Assembly (NCBI GenBank): GCA_902766475.1
Contig: CACXDQ010000049.1
Coordinates: 1-12,836, forward strand
Direction of reading: 5' to 3'
Origin: an uncultured Eubacteriales bacterium
GTDB taxonomy: Bacteria; Bacillota; Clostridia; Christensenellales; Borkfalkiaceae
Length of the DNA: 12,836 bases
Below, piece after piece: positions 1 through 8,371 of this stretch (positions are counted from its first letter, which is position 1; each line of letters begins with the position of its first letter). A program made the position numbers and the translations under genes. Below the pieces are notes generated by a model. It saw only the letters and a list, made by a program, of their open reading frames with translations. It was not told where the DNA came from and searched no databases.

Positions 1-732
1 AAAAGTCTTATTTCGTTCGCCGAAAAGAGAGGTTTTGAAAGTCGTTACATTTTTAAAAGCGAAAAGAAAAATACTACTCTTGCGTTCGTTTCGATAGACG
101 CTTCGGGAGAGAGGTCGTTCTGTTTTTTCAGAAAGAACACCGCCGACGCATTTATATCTCAGCCGCCCGATAAACTGCTCAAAAACGCCGATATCGTGCA
201 TATAGGCTCGCTTATGCTCTCCGAAAAGAGGGGCGTGGAGTTCGTTAAAAAGCTCATTTTGAGGGCGAGAAAGTATAGTGCGAAAATAAGTTTCGACGTA
301 AACTTCCGCTCGGATATATATAGGGACGAGAAAGAGGCGGTAGAGGTATATAAACAGATATTGCCGCTCGTGGACATAGTGAAGTTTTCCGAGGATGAAA
401 TAGAAGTTTTCGGAAGAGATTACGTTGAAAGAGAGCTTAAAGGCAAGCTCGTGTTCGTTACGCTCGGCGCAAACGGCAGCCGCTTTGCTTACGGCGACAG
501 AAGAGGGAAAGCGCCCACTATCAAGGTGAATTGCGTTGACACGACGGGCGCAGGCGACGCATTTTACGCAGGCGTTCTGACCAAGCTCGACGGAAAGGAT
601 ATTGAAAAGTTGTCGGACGGCGAGCTTGAAAGTATTCTCCGTTTCGCAAACGTTTGCGGGGCTTTGAATACCCTCGGCAAGGGCGCAATAGACTGTTTGC
701 CAAGCCTTGAACAAGTACAATCATTATTATAA
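1..732 (+). CDS. Fructokinase, PfkB/ribokinase family (5' end missing)
   Basis: The reading frame is open from base 1 to the TAA at 730-732, giving 243 codons. The family is usually about 310-320 residues, so roughly the first 70-80 are missing and the true start lies upstream. The C-terminal PfkB signature is clear: DTTGAGDAF at about 538-564 contains the GAGD anion hole, and its Asp (556-558) is the expected catalytic base. Earlier, ERSFCFFRKNTADAF and the LGANGS segment match fructokinases of sucrose and fructan loci. The enzyme should use ATP to phosphorylate cytosolic fructose to fructose 6-phosphate for glycolysis. Its place directly upstream of a fructan hydrolase, with 15 bases between them, supports fructose over another sugar. 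Another PfkB sugar kinase specificity cannot be excluded from sequence alone. Confidence 0.9.
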   Translation, partial: KSLISFAEKRGFESRYIFKSEKKNTTLAFVSIDASGERSFCFFRKNTADAFISQPPDKLLKNADIVHIGSLMLSEKRGVEFVKKLILRARKYSAKISFDVNFRSDIYRDEKEAVEVYKQILPLVDIVKFSEDEIEVFGRDYVERELKGKLVFVTLGANGSRFAYGDRRGKAPTIKVNCVDTTGAGDAFYAGVLTKLDGKDIEKLSDGELESILRFANVCGALNTLGKGAIDCLPSLEQVQSLL

Positions 733-747
733 TAACAGAGGTCGGAT

Positions 748-3700
748 ATGGCTAAGGTTTTGAAAAAAATTTCTATAATAGCGTTGCTCGTCGTTTTTGC
801 GGCGGCAATATCGGTAGCGACGGTTATAGGCGTTAGCAATGCGTTTTCGGTTGAAACGACGTTGGAGAGCAACGGCGACACGTTCGAGCTTTCGGATACC
901 GAATACGGCGAAAATGATAAATTCGTCTACACCGCCGTCGCCGATTTTGAGAGAGGCAACGCCGCAGGGCTTGTATTCGGCGGCGAGAAGGACGAGAGAT
1001 ATTTCGTCTTTAACGTCGACAGAAACGAGAACCACGTAAAGCTCTTGTACTTCACCGTTGAAAACGGCACGACGAGGGCGAAGGAACTTTTGGTCGACTA
1101 TTTCATCGGCAACGACAAGATGACCGATAGCGAATACAACTTTATTTCGCAGAGAGTGAGAAATCTCGATAAAGTTCAGCTCAAAGTTATCGTTACACCC
1201 GAAAACGACGGCGTTTACGCAGAGTTCTATGCCGATAACATAAGGAGATTCGGCGTAGATAACGTCATAAACCTGAACGATTTCAGCGTGGACGGCGTGG
1301 AGGGCGACCTCTACAAGGGCGGAAAACTCGGTTTCAACTGCTTTGCGGCGAAGGTGAACTTTACCGACGTTTACGTCGGAATAAGCGATTATTCCTACTA
1401 TACCGAGCTTTACCGTCAGCAATACCACTTCTCGCAATACGCTCACTGGAACAACGACCCCAACGGGCTTGTGTATTACGACGGTTGGTATCATCTCTAT
1501 TATCAGCATAACCCGTTCTCCAATTATTGGGGCGATCTCTGTTGGGGGCACGCAAGGAGCAGAGATCTCATAAATTGGGAACATCTCCCGATAGCCCTCT
1601 TCCCCGATGAAGATTGGGGTGGCGTAGGCTATATGTGGTCGGGCTCGGCGTTTGTGTACCACAAGGGCGACAGCGCCGCTATAGACGCTCTCAACTGGTA
1701 TGAAAACGGCAACGGAACGGGGCTTATAGCCTATTTCACCCGTGACGCCGAAAGGCAAGATCAGGTAATTATGTCGAGCGACGACGGCGGTATGACGTGG
1801 GTAAAGAGAAAGCTCATTCCGCAGGCTGTCGCAACCGATCCGAGCGGACTTTACGGCAAGGTCGATTGCAGAGATCCCAAGATATTCACCGTCCTTTCCG
1901 AAAACGGCAAGACAACTCTTTGGGGAATGGTTTTATCGGGTAAGGGCGTAGACAGAATTTGGTTTTTGAAATCTACCAACCTTCTCGATTGGGAATACGC
2001 AGGCGAATTTTATGCGAGATTGCCCGAATGTCCGGACGTTGCGTTTTTGACCGCCGACGATCAAACGACGCACGCCGTAATGACGTTTACGGGCAGAGAA
2101 TATATCGTCGGGCAGCTTTTTTACAGCGACGGGAAAATCACCTATACTGATTTGAACGGCGGAGATATTACGGCCGACGATTTCCAAAAGATGGATTTCG
2201 GTCCCGATTCTTACGCAACCCAGTCCTTCTATCTTGATGAGGGGAGTAAATATTACGGAAAGACGGTTTCGATAAGCTGGGCGGCGGGCGTTCCCGACGA
2301 GACGGACAGCGGCATTTACGCAATGGCGAGAAAGGTCTGGAACGGCGGCGGAATGACTATCCCCGTAGAGTGGGGCTTAAAGGCGAAAAGCGGCGGTTAC
2401 GTCCTCACGCAGACGCCCATAACGACGGGTGATTGCGGACTTTTAAGACAAGAACTCATTTCCGTTCAAGATAAAAAACTCAGCGCCGACAGCGAAAACG
2501 TCCTTAAAGGCTTGAATACGCAGACTTACGAACTCTCGGCAAGCTTTGACAACCCGAACGGCGAGGATATAACCTTTATATTGAACGCCGACGAGAAAAA
2601 TTACGTCGAGGTGGGCTGGAATAAAAACGACGGCTACTTCGTTTCGAGAACGCACGCATCGAGCGCAGGGCTTTATATAAAAGATTTCCCGTACAGATAC
2701 GTTTCGGGAAAAACCGACGGCGACAGACAGACTTTCTACATTTTGTCCGACAACGGCGGAATAGAGGTTTTCTGCGATGATTTCTCGATACCTTTCTATG
2801 CGCTTACGCTCGCTTCGCCCTATGCGATAATGAACGAGCTTAAAGTGGGCGGCGAGGTTACTGCGACGGTAAATGCGAACGGCATTTCCTCCGTGTGGAG
2901 AAAGGACGTCGCCGAAAACGAGAGCGTTTTATATATAAGCGACGAAGAATTGTCGCTCGACCTTAATATAGCTACCGAAAAGAGCTTGCTCGCTTACTCG
3001 ACTTCTTCCTCGGTCATCGATTGGAAGATATTGAGCGGAGAGGACGTGATCGAGGTCGAAAAGGCGTCTTACGGTGCGGATATAATTGCGAAAAAAGGCG
3101 GCAACGCAACGATAGAGGTAAGATGCGGAAACTCGGTAAAGCGCATTTCGGTAAACGTCTACGACGGAGAGCCGGACAGCGATCTTACGTTCGGTAAAGA
3201 CGGCGTTATAGCCGGGCTTTGGCACGTTTCCGAAAAGGGAATAGTAGGCGAGATGACGGGCGGCGACGGCTACATTCTCTCGAATGAGAAAGGAAAGGAC
3301 GCAACGCTCTCCGTGACGTTCTCGCTCGACGCCGTTGCGGCGGCGATGATATTGAGGGCGAACGACGATATGAGCGATTATATCATCGTGAACTGCGATA
3401 TAAACGAAAAGCTCGTCAAAGTGTGGTCAAAGAGCCGTCAGATAGGCGTTGCGCCCACGGGGGATATAAATACTTCTTCCGTAAACATCAAAGCAAGGCT
3501 TATAGGCAACGAGATGACCGTCTATCTTAACGGCAATCAAAAACTCTACGCAACGCTTGACGAAAACGAGCCGAAAGAGGGCAAATTCGGACTCAACGTG
3601 TTTAACGGAAAGGCTACGTTCGGCGCCGTTGCGCTCGTCAAGGAAGAGTATTCTTACGACGGCGGCGACCTCACGGTTATAGGCGACGCAGAACAGACGA

Positions 3701-4104
3701 TAAGAAGGCTGTATAACGTCACTATGAGAAACGTGAGCATAAACCCCGAATTTTTCACGAGCGACGGCAGACGGCTCGTCATAGACGAAAGGTATTTTGA
3801 AAACCTCAAAGAGGGCTTCTACACCTTCAAAGCCGAGGGCGGCAAGACGGTATTTTCATTCACGGTCGATGTCAAATCGGTAAGGCAAACCGAGATAGAG
3901 GACGTGAGGGTGCAAGTCGGCTTGAATGCGACGATCTACGTCGGAAACGTAGAGGTTACGAGCGTTTGGGTAAACGGAGAAGAGATAAGCGATTACACCT
4001 TTAAAAACAAGGTGCTGTATATCGGCAAAAACTCTCTTACGGTCGGAGAAAATCACGTTTCGATAAACGGCGAACACGACGTTACGGTAATTGTTATAGA
4101 ATAG
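748..4104 (+). CDS. Exported multidomain GH32 fructan beta-fructosidase (levanase/inulinase-like)
   Basis: This 1118-residue protein should hydrolyse terminal fructose from levan, inulin or sucrose outside the cell. A basic N-terminus and hydrophobic stretch (about residues 3-30) form a signal peptide, with possible cleavage after SNA (residue 32). There is no lipobox or LPXTG motif. Domains by eye: CBM66-like beta-sandwich (about 37-212), GH32 five-bladed propeller (about 224-560), GH32 C-terminal sandwich (about 565-700), Ig/Big-like domain (about 729-805), second CBM66-like domain (about 812-965), X2-like domain (about 972-1044) and a final small Ig-like segment to 1118. All three catalytic motifs are intact: WNNDPNG with nucleophile Asp237, RDP with Asp376, and EC with acid/base Glu427. 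The family is retaining. CBM66 in Bacillus subtilis SacC binds terminal fructose of levan, which argues for an exo-acting levanase, though inulin is possible. The RBS AGAGG (737-741) supports the start. The protein is much longer than the roughly 680-residue SacC. Confidence 0.93.
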   Translation: MAKVLKKISIIALLVVFAAAISVATVIGVSNAFSVETTLESNGDTFELSDTEYGENDKFVYTAVADFERGNAAGLVFGGEKDERYFVFNVDRNENHVKLLYFTVENGTTRAKELLVDYFIGNDKMTDSEYNFISQRVRNLDKVQLKVIVTPENDGVYAEFYADNIRRFGVDNVINLNDFSVDGVEGDLYKGGKLGFNCFAAKVNFTDVYVGISDYSYYTELYRQQYHFSQYAHWNNDPNGLVYYDGWYHLYYQHNPFSNYWGDLCWGHARSRDLINWEHLPIALFPDEDWGGVGYMWSGSAFVYHKGDSAAIDALNWYENGNGTGLIAYFTRDAERQDQVIMSSDDGGMTWVKRKLIPQAVATDPSGLYGKVDCRDPKIFTVLSENGKTTLWGMVLSGKGVDRIWFLKSTNLLDWEYAGEFYARLPECPDVAFLTADDQTTHAVMTFTGREYIVGQLFYSDGKITYTDLNGGDITADDFQKMDFGPDSYATQSFYLDEGSKYYGKTVSISWAAGVPDETDSGIYAMARKVWNGGGMTIPVEWGLKAKSGGYVLTQTPITTGDCGLLRQELISVQDKKLSADSENVLKGLNTQTYELSASFDNPNGEDITFILNADEKNYVEVGWNKNDGYFVSRTHASSAGLYIKDFPYRYVSGKTDGDRQTFYILSDNGGIEVFCDDFSIPFYALTLASPYAIMNELKVGGEVTATVNANGISSVWRKDVAENESVLYISDEELSLDLNIATEKSLLAYSTSSSVIDWKILSGEDVIEVEKASYGADIIAKKGGNATIEVRCGNSVKRISVNVYDGEPDSDLTFGKDGVIAGLWHVSEKGIVGEMTGGDGYILSNEKGKDATLSVTFSLDAVAAAMILRANDDMSDYIIVNCDINEKLVKVWSKSRQIGVAPTGDINTSSVNIKARLIGNEMTVYLNGNQKLYATLDENEPKEGKFGLNVFNGKATFGAVALVKEEYSYDGGDLTVIGDAEQTIRRLYNVTMRNVSINPEFFTSDGRRLVIDERYFENLKEGFYTFKAEGGKTVFSFTVDVKSVRQTEIEDVRVQVGLNATIYVGNVEVTSVWVNGEEISDYTFKNKVLYIGKNSLTVGENHVSINGEHDVTVIVIE

Positions 4105-4119
4105 GAGATGATATAAATG
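4103..4119 (+). promoter_or_regulatory. RBS overlapping the stop codon of the first GH32 gene
   Basis: AGGAG at 4103-4107 uses the last two bases of the TAG stop (4102-4104) and sits nine bases before the ATG at 4117. It fixes the start of the LacI-type regulator and suggests translational coupling with the upstream hydrolase. Confidence 0.75.
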
Positions 4120-5091
4120 GCCCCGACGATAAAGGACGTTGCCAAATATGCGGGCGTCGGGCTTGGAACGGTTTCGAGAGTTCTGAACAACGGAGCTTCC
4201 GTAAACCCCGAAAAGAGAAAGAAAGTACTCGAAGCGGTAAAGGCGCTCAACTTCACGCCCAACAGAATGGCGTCGAAACTGAGAAAAAACGAGACGAGAA
4301 ACATTGCGCTTTTAGTGCCCGTCATAAACCACCCGTTCTTTGCGGAATTCGCTTATTTCGTGGAGGACGAAGCGGACAAATTCGGGTATTCGGTAATTCT
4401 CGTTTCCTCTCAACAGAGAGTGGAAAAAGAAGCGGACATAATAAAGAGGATAAGGAGAAGAGAGGTCGACGGGGCGGTTTTCGTAACGCACTTTGCGCAT
4501 AAGGAAAGCGAGCTTAAAGATTGCCCCATCGTATCTATCGACCGTATCTTCGGCGACGAGATACCTTACGTTACCACAGACAACTATGCGGCGACGGAAA
4601 AAGCAATAGAATATCTCGCCGCAAAAGGCTGTAAAAAAATAGGCTATATAGGCTCGAAACCGCTCGTAAGATCGGAAGTTTCGGAGAGAGAGCGGGCTTA
4701 TACGGACGAGATGGAAAAGACGGGCGGAGAAAAGAGGATAGTAAACGAAGTGATAATGCACGGCGGCGAACAAGCCGTTGCGGAGAAGTTCTTCGACCTC
4801 TATCCCGATACCGACGGGGTTTTCGTTTCGGGCTACACGATGGCGAAAAGCTTTCTGACAGCGGCAAGGGAGAGGGGTAAAAAGATACCCGAAGATATTC
4901 AGCTCATTTCCTACGACGGCGCTTTCGTGCAGTGGAATTACAGCGAGGTTTTGACGAGCGTCGAACAGCCCATCGAAAAGATGGCGAGAAAAGTAATAGA
5001 TATGCTCGTCAAAAAAATTCACGGTGAAGAAGTGGAAAAGAGGGTGGAATTCCCGACGGAATTCGTTCTCGGCGATACCACTCTTAAATAA
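4117..5091 (+). CDS. LacI/GalR-family transcriptional regulator
   Basis: This 324-residue protein has the standard family layout. An N-terminal helix-turn-helix (about residues 4-23, IKDVAKYAGVGLGTVSRVLN) is followed by the hinge region (about 48-60, PNRMASKLRKNET). A periplasmic-binding-protein-like ligand domain starts at IALLVPVINHPFFAEF (about 63-78) and runs to the C-terminus. Late family features such as IQLISYDG and LTSVEQPIEKMA are present. It most likely binds an operator of this operon and responds to a fructan-derived sugar or sugar phosphate. The ligand and the direction of control are inferred from context. It sits inside the operon, 12 bases after the first hydrolase gene, so it is probably co-transcribed and autoregulated. 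I could not find a convincing operator palindrome in the short gaps, so the main operator probably lies upstream of the window. Confidence 0.94.
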   Translation: MAPTIKDVAKYAGVGLGTVSRVLNNGASVNPEKRKKVLEAVKALNFTPNRMASKLRKNETRNIALLVPVINHPFFAEFAYFVEDEADKFGYSVILVSSQQRVEKEADIIKRIRRREVDGAVFVTHFAHKESELKDCPIVSIDRIFGDEIPYVTTDNYAATEKAIEYLAAKGCKKIGYIGSKPLVRSEVSERERAYTDEMEKTGGEKRIVNEVIMHGGEQAVAEKFFDLYPDTDGVFVSGYTMAKSFLTAARERGKKIPEDIQLISYDGAFVQWNYSEVLTSVEQPIEKMARKVIDMLVKKIHGEEVEKRVEFPTEFVLGDTTLK

Positions 5092-5125
5092 AGCAAAAAA
5101 GAAAAATAAAAAAGTGAGGGATTTT
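5092..5125 (+). promoter_or_regulatory. A-rich leader and RBS of the binding-protein gene
   Basis: This 34-base gap is the longest between genes in the window. It is nearly all A with a few G and T, followed by GAGGG at 5116-5120, five bases before the ATG. Unstructured A-rich leaders often go with strong translation, which would fit a binding protein needed in excess over its permeases. No hairpin terminator is visible here. Confidence 0.6.
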
Positions 5126-6448
5126 ATGAAAAAGTTTTTCAACCGTTTACTTATCTTGGCGCTCACGGGCGCTATGGCTCTCACCGTCGCTTCTTGCGGC
5201 GGCGGCAAAACCAATGACGATAACAGTGCCGGCGAAGTCGATCCGACTACTGGCAGCACTATCGTCAAAGTCATGTTCCACGTCGACGTAAAATCGACCG
5301 AAGGTCAGGCTTACAAGAAGAGAATAGAGGCTTTCAACGCCGCCTACAAGGACAGAAACATCAAGGCTTCCGCAACCTATAAGGCGAGGAGCGCAGGTGC
5401 GGCGGGCTATGAAACGGAGCTTTTGAACAATCAGGTTTCGGGCACGCTTGCCGACATTATCACGTTCGACGCACCCAACACCGCTTCTTATGCCAAATCT
5501 GAACTTTTATACGACATAAGCTCCTTAGTGCCCGACGACGTGAAGAACGATTTCTTCTCGCTCAACACCTATAACGGCGACCTCTACGGGCTGCCCATAC
5601 AGGAATCGAGCGCAGGTTTTTATTACAACAAGAAGATATTCAGAGAATTAGGCATCGACGTTTCGGGCTACACGGTTGATAGTCCTTGGACTTTCGATCA
5701 GTTCAAAGACGTTTGCGCTAAGCTTAAAGCCGGCAACGTTACCCCCGTCGATATGAGGATAGACGCTACCAAAGACGAAATGGCTACCTATCTTCTCTAT
5801 CCGTTCATCTATGCTGCGGGCGGCGAATTCACCTCACCCGACGGCTACACGGCAACCGGCTATTTCAACTCCGACAAGACCGCCGACGGCTTCAAGTTCA
5901 TAAAGAGCCTTATAGACGCAGGGTACACCTCTTATTCTATCGGCGCTACCGACTTCTTCGACGGAAGAGTGGGTATGTACCTCTCTTCGGGTTGGACTAT
6001 CCCCGACCTCGACAACAAGTATAAAGCCGTGTTTGCAAGCAGGGACGATTGGGGCTTATTGCCTTATCCCAAGTCGGTTACTGCGGCGAGCGCAACGGGC
6101 AGCTGGTCTTTGGGCATAACCAACAACCACCACACCGACAAGTCTGCCGCTAAGGAGCTATTGCTATGGCTCATCTCCACCGAGAGTTCCGAGGCTATCA
6201 CTACGGCAACGGGCATGATCCCCGCAAGAAAATCGGTCAATACGAACTATGCGGAAGGCTCTCCCGAATACACCCTTTTAAAGCAACTTGAAACGACGGG
6301 AAGAGAAAGACCCGTAACGGTCGCTTACCCGACTTTCACCACTTGTTTCAATCAGGTCATCGCCGCACTCGGCACGGGCGACGTAAATTCGCTCCTTAAC
6401 ACTCAGGCGGACACTCTCCAAAGCGAGATGAACAGACTTAAAAGATAA
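5126..6448 (+). CDS. ABC transporter sugar-binding lipoprotein (family 1 SBP)
   Basis: An upstream in-frame ATG at 5024 lies inside the regulator gene and would add 34 highly basic residues. The start at 5126 is preferred because it follows a GAGGG RBS (5116-5120) and opens directly into a signal peptide. The resulting protein is 440 residues, normal for this family. A lipobox VASC places the lipidated Cys at residue 24, followed by a Gly-rich and Asp/Asn/Ser-rich linker. The mature part has the usual CUT1 binding-protein pattern, including YGLPIQESSAGFYYNKKIF, a WTFDQFKDVC segment, GRVGMYLSSGW, and a late GSWSLGITNN followed by a helix with AAKELLLWL. It should sit on the outer face of the membrane and deliver fructo-oligosaccharide or a related sugar to the two permeases encoded next. 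The exact ligand cannot be read from sequence. Confidence 0.93.
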   Translation: MKKFFNRLLILALTGAMALTVASCGGGKTNDDNSAGEVDPTTGSTIVKVMFHVDVKSTEGQAYKKRIEAFNAAYKDRNIKASATYKARSAGAAGYETELLNNQVSGTLADIITFDAPNTASYAKSELLYDISSLVPDDVKNDFFSLNTYNGDLYGLPIQESSAGFYYNKKIFRELGIDVSGYTVDSPWTFDQFKDVCAKLKAGNVTPVDMRIDATKDEMATYLLYPFIYAAGGEFTSPDGYTATGYFNSDKTADGFKFIKSLIDAGYTSYSIGATDFFDGRVGMYLSSGWTIPDLDNKYKAVFASRDDWGLLPYPKSVTAASATGSWSLGITNNHHTDKSAAKELLLWLISTESSEAITTATGMIPARKSVNTNYAEGSPEYTLLKQLETTGRERPVTVAYPTFTTCFNQVIAALGTGDVNSLLNTQADTLQSEMNRLKR

Positions 6449-6460
6449 TAAGAGGAAATT

Positions 6461-7438
6461 ATGACAGGCAGCGCATTGATAATTGCGGCGGTGTTCATTG
6501 CGATATTCGTCGCCTTTGCGGTCTACGACGTGCTTATAGCGAAAAAGCGCTCGCACAAAAAATATAAGACGGGAACTGCCGTAACGGCATATTTAATGCT
6601 CTTGCCGGCGGTAGTTCTGGCGTTTCTGTTCATTCTGTTGCCTATACTGTATTCTTTGGGCTATGCCTTTACGGACTACTATCTGTTACAGCCCAACAGT
6701 ATTTCCTTTATAGGTTTCGACAATTTCAAGCAGGTTTTCGAGGAGCTTGCCAAAGGCGGAACGATATATCATGCGCTTATAAACACGGCGATATTCGTCG
6801 TCGGCGTAGTTCCGTTGCAGATAGGGCTTGCCCTCGGGCTTGCGCTGTTCGTGAACAAGCCTTTCAAAGGCTCGAAGATATTCAAGGTGTGTTTCTTCGC
6901 ACCCGTCGTAATATCGCTCAGCGTTACGTCGTTTTTGTGGCTTCAAATACTCTCGCCGTCGGAAACGGGGCTTTTGAATTCGCTTTTAGGCGTGTTCGGC
7001 GTCGCTCCGCACGATTGGCTGAGAGATCCCGTAACGGCGATGCCATGCATAATAGTTTTGAGCGCATGGCAGGGCTGCGGCTATCAGATGCTCATATTTT
7101 TGTCGGGGCTTTCAAACATACAGAAGAGCTTGTACGAGGCGGCGGCTTTGGACGGCGCAGGCGCATGGCACAAATTCACGGCGGTAACGTGGCCGGGGCT
7201 AAGGTCTACGTTCGTCTATATACTCATAACCGTGTTTATAGGCGCTTGCAGAATACTCACTCAGCCCATGCTCATGACGGGCTATCAGAATCACACCGTA
7301 ACGTTGTCTTATTATATGTATCAACAGGGCTACACCTATCGCTGGGTAGGTTATTCGTCGGCGGTAGCGCTCCTCATGACGATAGTCATCGGAACGATAA
7401 CGCTCATTCAGAGAAGGGCGTTCAGGGAGAAAAATTAG
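6461..7438 (+). CDS. ABC transporter permease, MalF/UgpA-like (CUT1)
   Basis: This 325-residue membrane protein is the first of two permease subunits. Hydrophobic segments appear at about residues 4-26, 42-70, 104-130, 139-162, 191-215, 250-268 and 296-316. The cytoplasmic EAA loop that docks to the ATPase is visible at about 225-245 (YEAAALDGAGAWHKFTAVTWP), with the conserved EAA...G...F...P pattern. The N-terminus carries an extra hydrophobic segment before the basic KKRSHKKYK stretch and the family's typical first helix. It is preceded by an AGAGGA RBS (6451-6456), 12 bases after the binding-protein stop. It should form a heterodimer with the next gene product to import the sugar captured by the upstream lipoprotein. 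Confidence 0.93.
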   Translation: MTGSALIIAAVFIAIFVAFAVYDVLIAKKRSHKKYKTGTAVTAYLMLLPAVVLAFLFILLPILYSLGYAFTDYYLLQPNSISFIGFDNFKQVFEELAKGGTIYHALINTAIFVVGVVPLQIGLALGLALFVNKPFKGSKIFKVCFFAPVVISLSVTSFLWLQILSPSETGLLNSLLGVFGVAPHDWLRDPVTAMPCIIVLSAWQGCGYQMLIFLSGLSNIQKSLYEAAALDGAGAWHKFTAVTWPGLRSTFVYILITVFIGACRILTQPMLMTGYQNHTVTLSYYMYQQGYTYRWVGYSSAVALLMTIVIGTITLIQRRAFREKN

Positions 7439-7439
7439 T

Positions 7440-8360
7440 ATGGAAAACAGTGTTTACGAAAATCTCCCCGAGATAAGCGATAAAAGCGCAAAGACGAGAA
7501 AGGCGGTAAGCCTTGCCGTGTATATTGCGGCGGGCGTGATATTGTCGCTCATCTTCCTCTTCCCCATAATCTTCATGCTCGCAACTTCCACGAAGAGCGA
7601 GTCGGCTTATGCGGCGAGCGCAGGCAGGATAACCATGTTTTTGCCCGACTTCGCAAATTTGGGCGAGGCGGCTAAAAACTACGGCAACGTATTTACAGAT
7701 TACGGCATTTGGCGCTATGCGTTAAACAGCTTGACGTATGCGGCGATAGCCATAGTTTTGAACGTCCTTATAAACGGGCTTGCGGGCTACGTCATGGCGA
7801 AGATGGATTTCCCCGGAAAGAGTTTTTTGTCTTTCATGATAATATTCTTGATAGTAGTTCCCGTGGAAACGTCTATAATACCGCTGTATTCGATAGTAAA
7901 GATAATGCTCGGGCTTAAAGAGGGGGCGTCCGTCATCGGCGTGATTTTGCCGGCGGCGATAAGCATATTCAACATCTTCCTCTTCTCGCAGTTTTTCGAG
8001 AGTATTCCGCAAGAATACGAAGAGGCGGCGAGGATAGACGGAGCAAACACGCTCGTCGTGTTTTTCAGAATAATTCTTCCTCTGTCGAAACCAATCGTGG
8101 CGACGGTCGCCGTGTTCTGTTTTATCGGCGTGTGGAACGACTATATCTGGCCGTCGATGATATTGCCGTACAATCAGGAAGGCGAATGGCCTCTTTACCC
8201 GATACAAGCGGCGCTTACGACCATTCAGAGCATACAAGGCATAACGACGGGCGAGATAATGGCATCGCTTATAGTTACGAGTATTCCCATTTTCATCATA
8301 TACGTTCTGGCGCAGAAATACATCGTTCAGGGTTTCGGCACGGCAGGACTTAAAATGTAG
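7440..8360 (+). CDS. ABC transporter permease, MalG-like (CUT1)
   Basis: This 306-residue inner-membrane subunit begins one base after the stop of the previous permease, so the two are translationally coupled. The RBS AGGGAG (7424-7429) lies within the end of the upstream gene. Six hydrophobic segments are visible at about residues 23-48, 93-117, 128-150, 164-184, 217-236 and 272-292. The EAA loop is at about 193-218 (YEEAARIDGANTLVVFFRI followed by LPLSKP). The WNDY motif at 232-235 and the C-terminal QKYIVQGFGTAGLKM segment are typical of MalG-type subunits (commonly QK-F--G---GAVK). No ATP-binding subunit follows; the next gene is a glycoside hydrolase. Confidence 0.94.
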   Translation: MENSVYENLPEISDKSAKTRKAVSLAVYIAAGVILSLIFLFPIIFMLATSTKSESAYAASAGRITMFLPDFANLGEAAKNYGNVFTDYGIWRYALNSLTYAAIAIVLNVLINGLAGYVMAKMDFPGKSFLSFMIIFLIVVPVETSIIPLYSIVKIMLGLKEGASVIGVILPAAISIFNIFLFSQFFESIPQEYEEAARIDGANTLVVFFRIILPLSKPIVATVAVFCFIGVWNDYIWPSMILPYNQEGEWPLYPIQAALTTIQSIQGITTGEIMASLIVTSIPIFIIYVLAQKYIVQGFGTAGLKM

Positions 8361-8371
8361 GAGAAGAAATG
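8359..8371 (+). promoter_or_regulatory. RBS overlapping the stop codon of the MalG-like permease
   Basis: AGGAG at 8359-8363 starts within the TAG stop (8358-8360) and lies five bases before the ATG at 8369. This ties the lipid-anchored GH32 gene to the transporter genes as one transcript. Confidence 0.75.

Noticed and set aside
727..1758. Long open frame on the minus strand (343 codons) opposite the first GH32 gene
   Set aside because: It lies wholly opposite a gene with intact GH32 motifs. Its translation is rich in repeated Val/Ile and Arg/Tyr without domains, as expected when forward codon choice avoids antisense stops.
5047..5064. Two GGAATTC copies 12 bases apart near the end of the regulator gene, considered as an operator
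   Set aside because: They fall in coding sequence (VEFPTEF), and no convincing promoter lies nearby. They lack the central-CG palindrome typical of LacI-family operators, so coincidence is more likely.
5024..5125. Upstream ATG that would extend the binding lipoprotein by 34 residues
   Set aside because: It lies inside the regulator gene and would bury the signal peptide behind a strongly basic stretch. The ATG at 5126 has a good RBS and a proper lipoprotein signal.
4312..5274. Long minus-strand open frame (320 codons) opposite the regulator
   Set aside because: The plus-strand LacI-family protein is unmistakable. The antisense translation shows no recognisable fold or signal and spans two real genes.
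6889..7476. Plus-strand open frame (195 codons) inside the first permease
   Set aside because: It is in another frame over conserved permease helices and the EAA loop. It is Arg/His-rich and lacks any family features.
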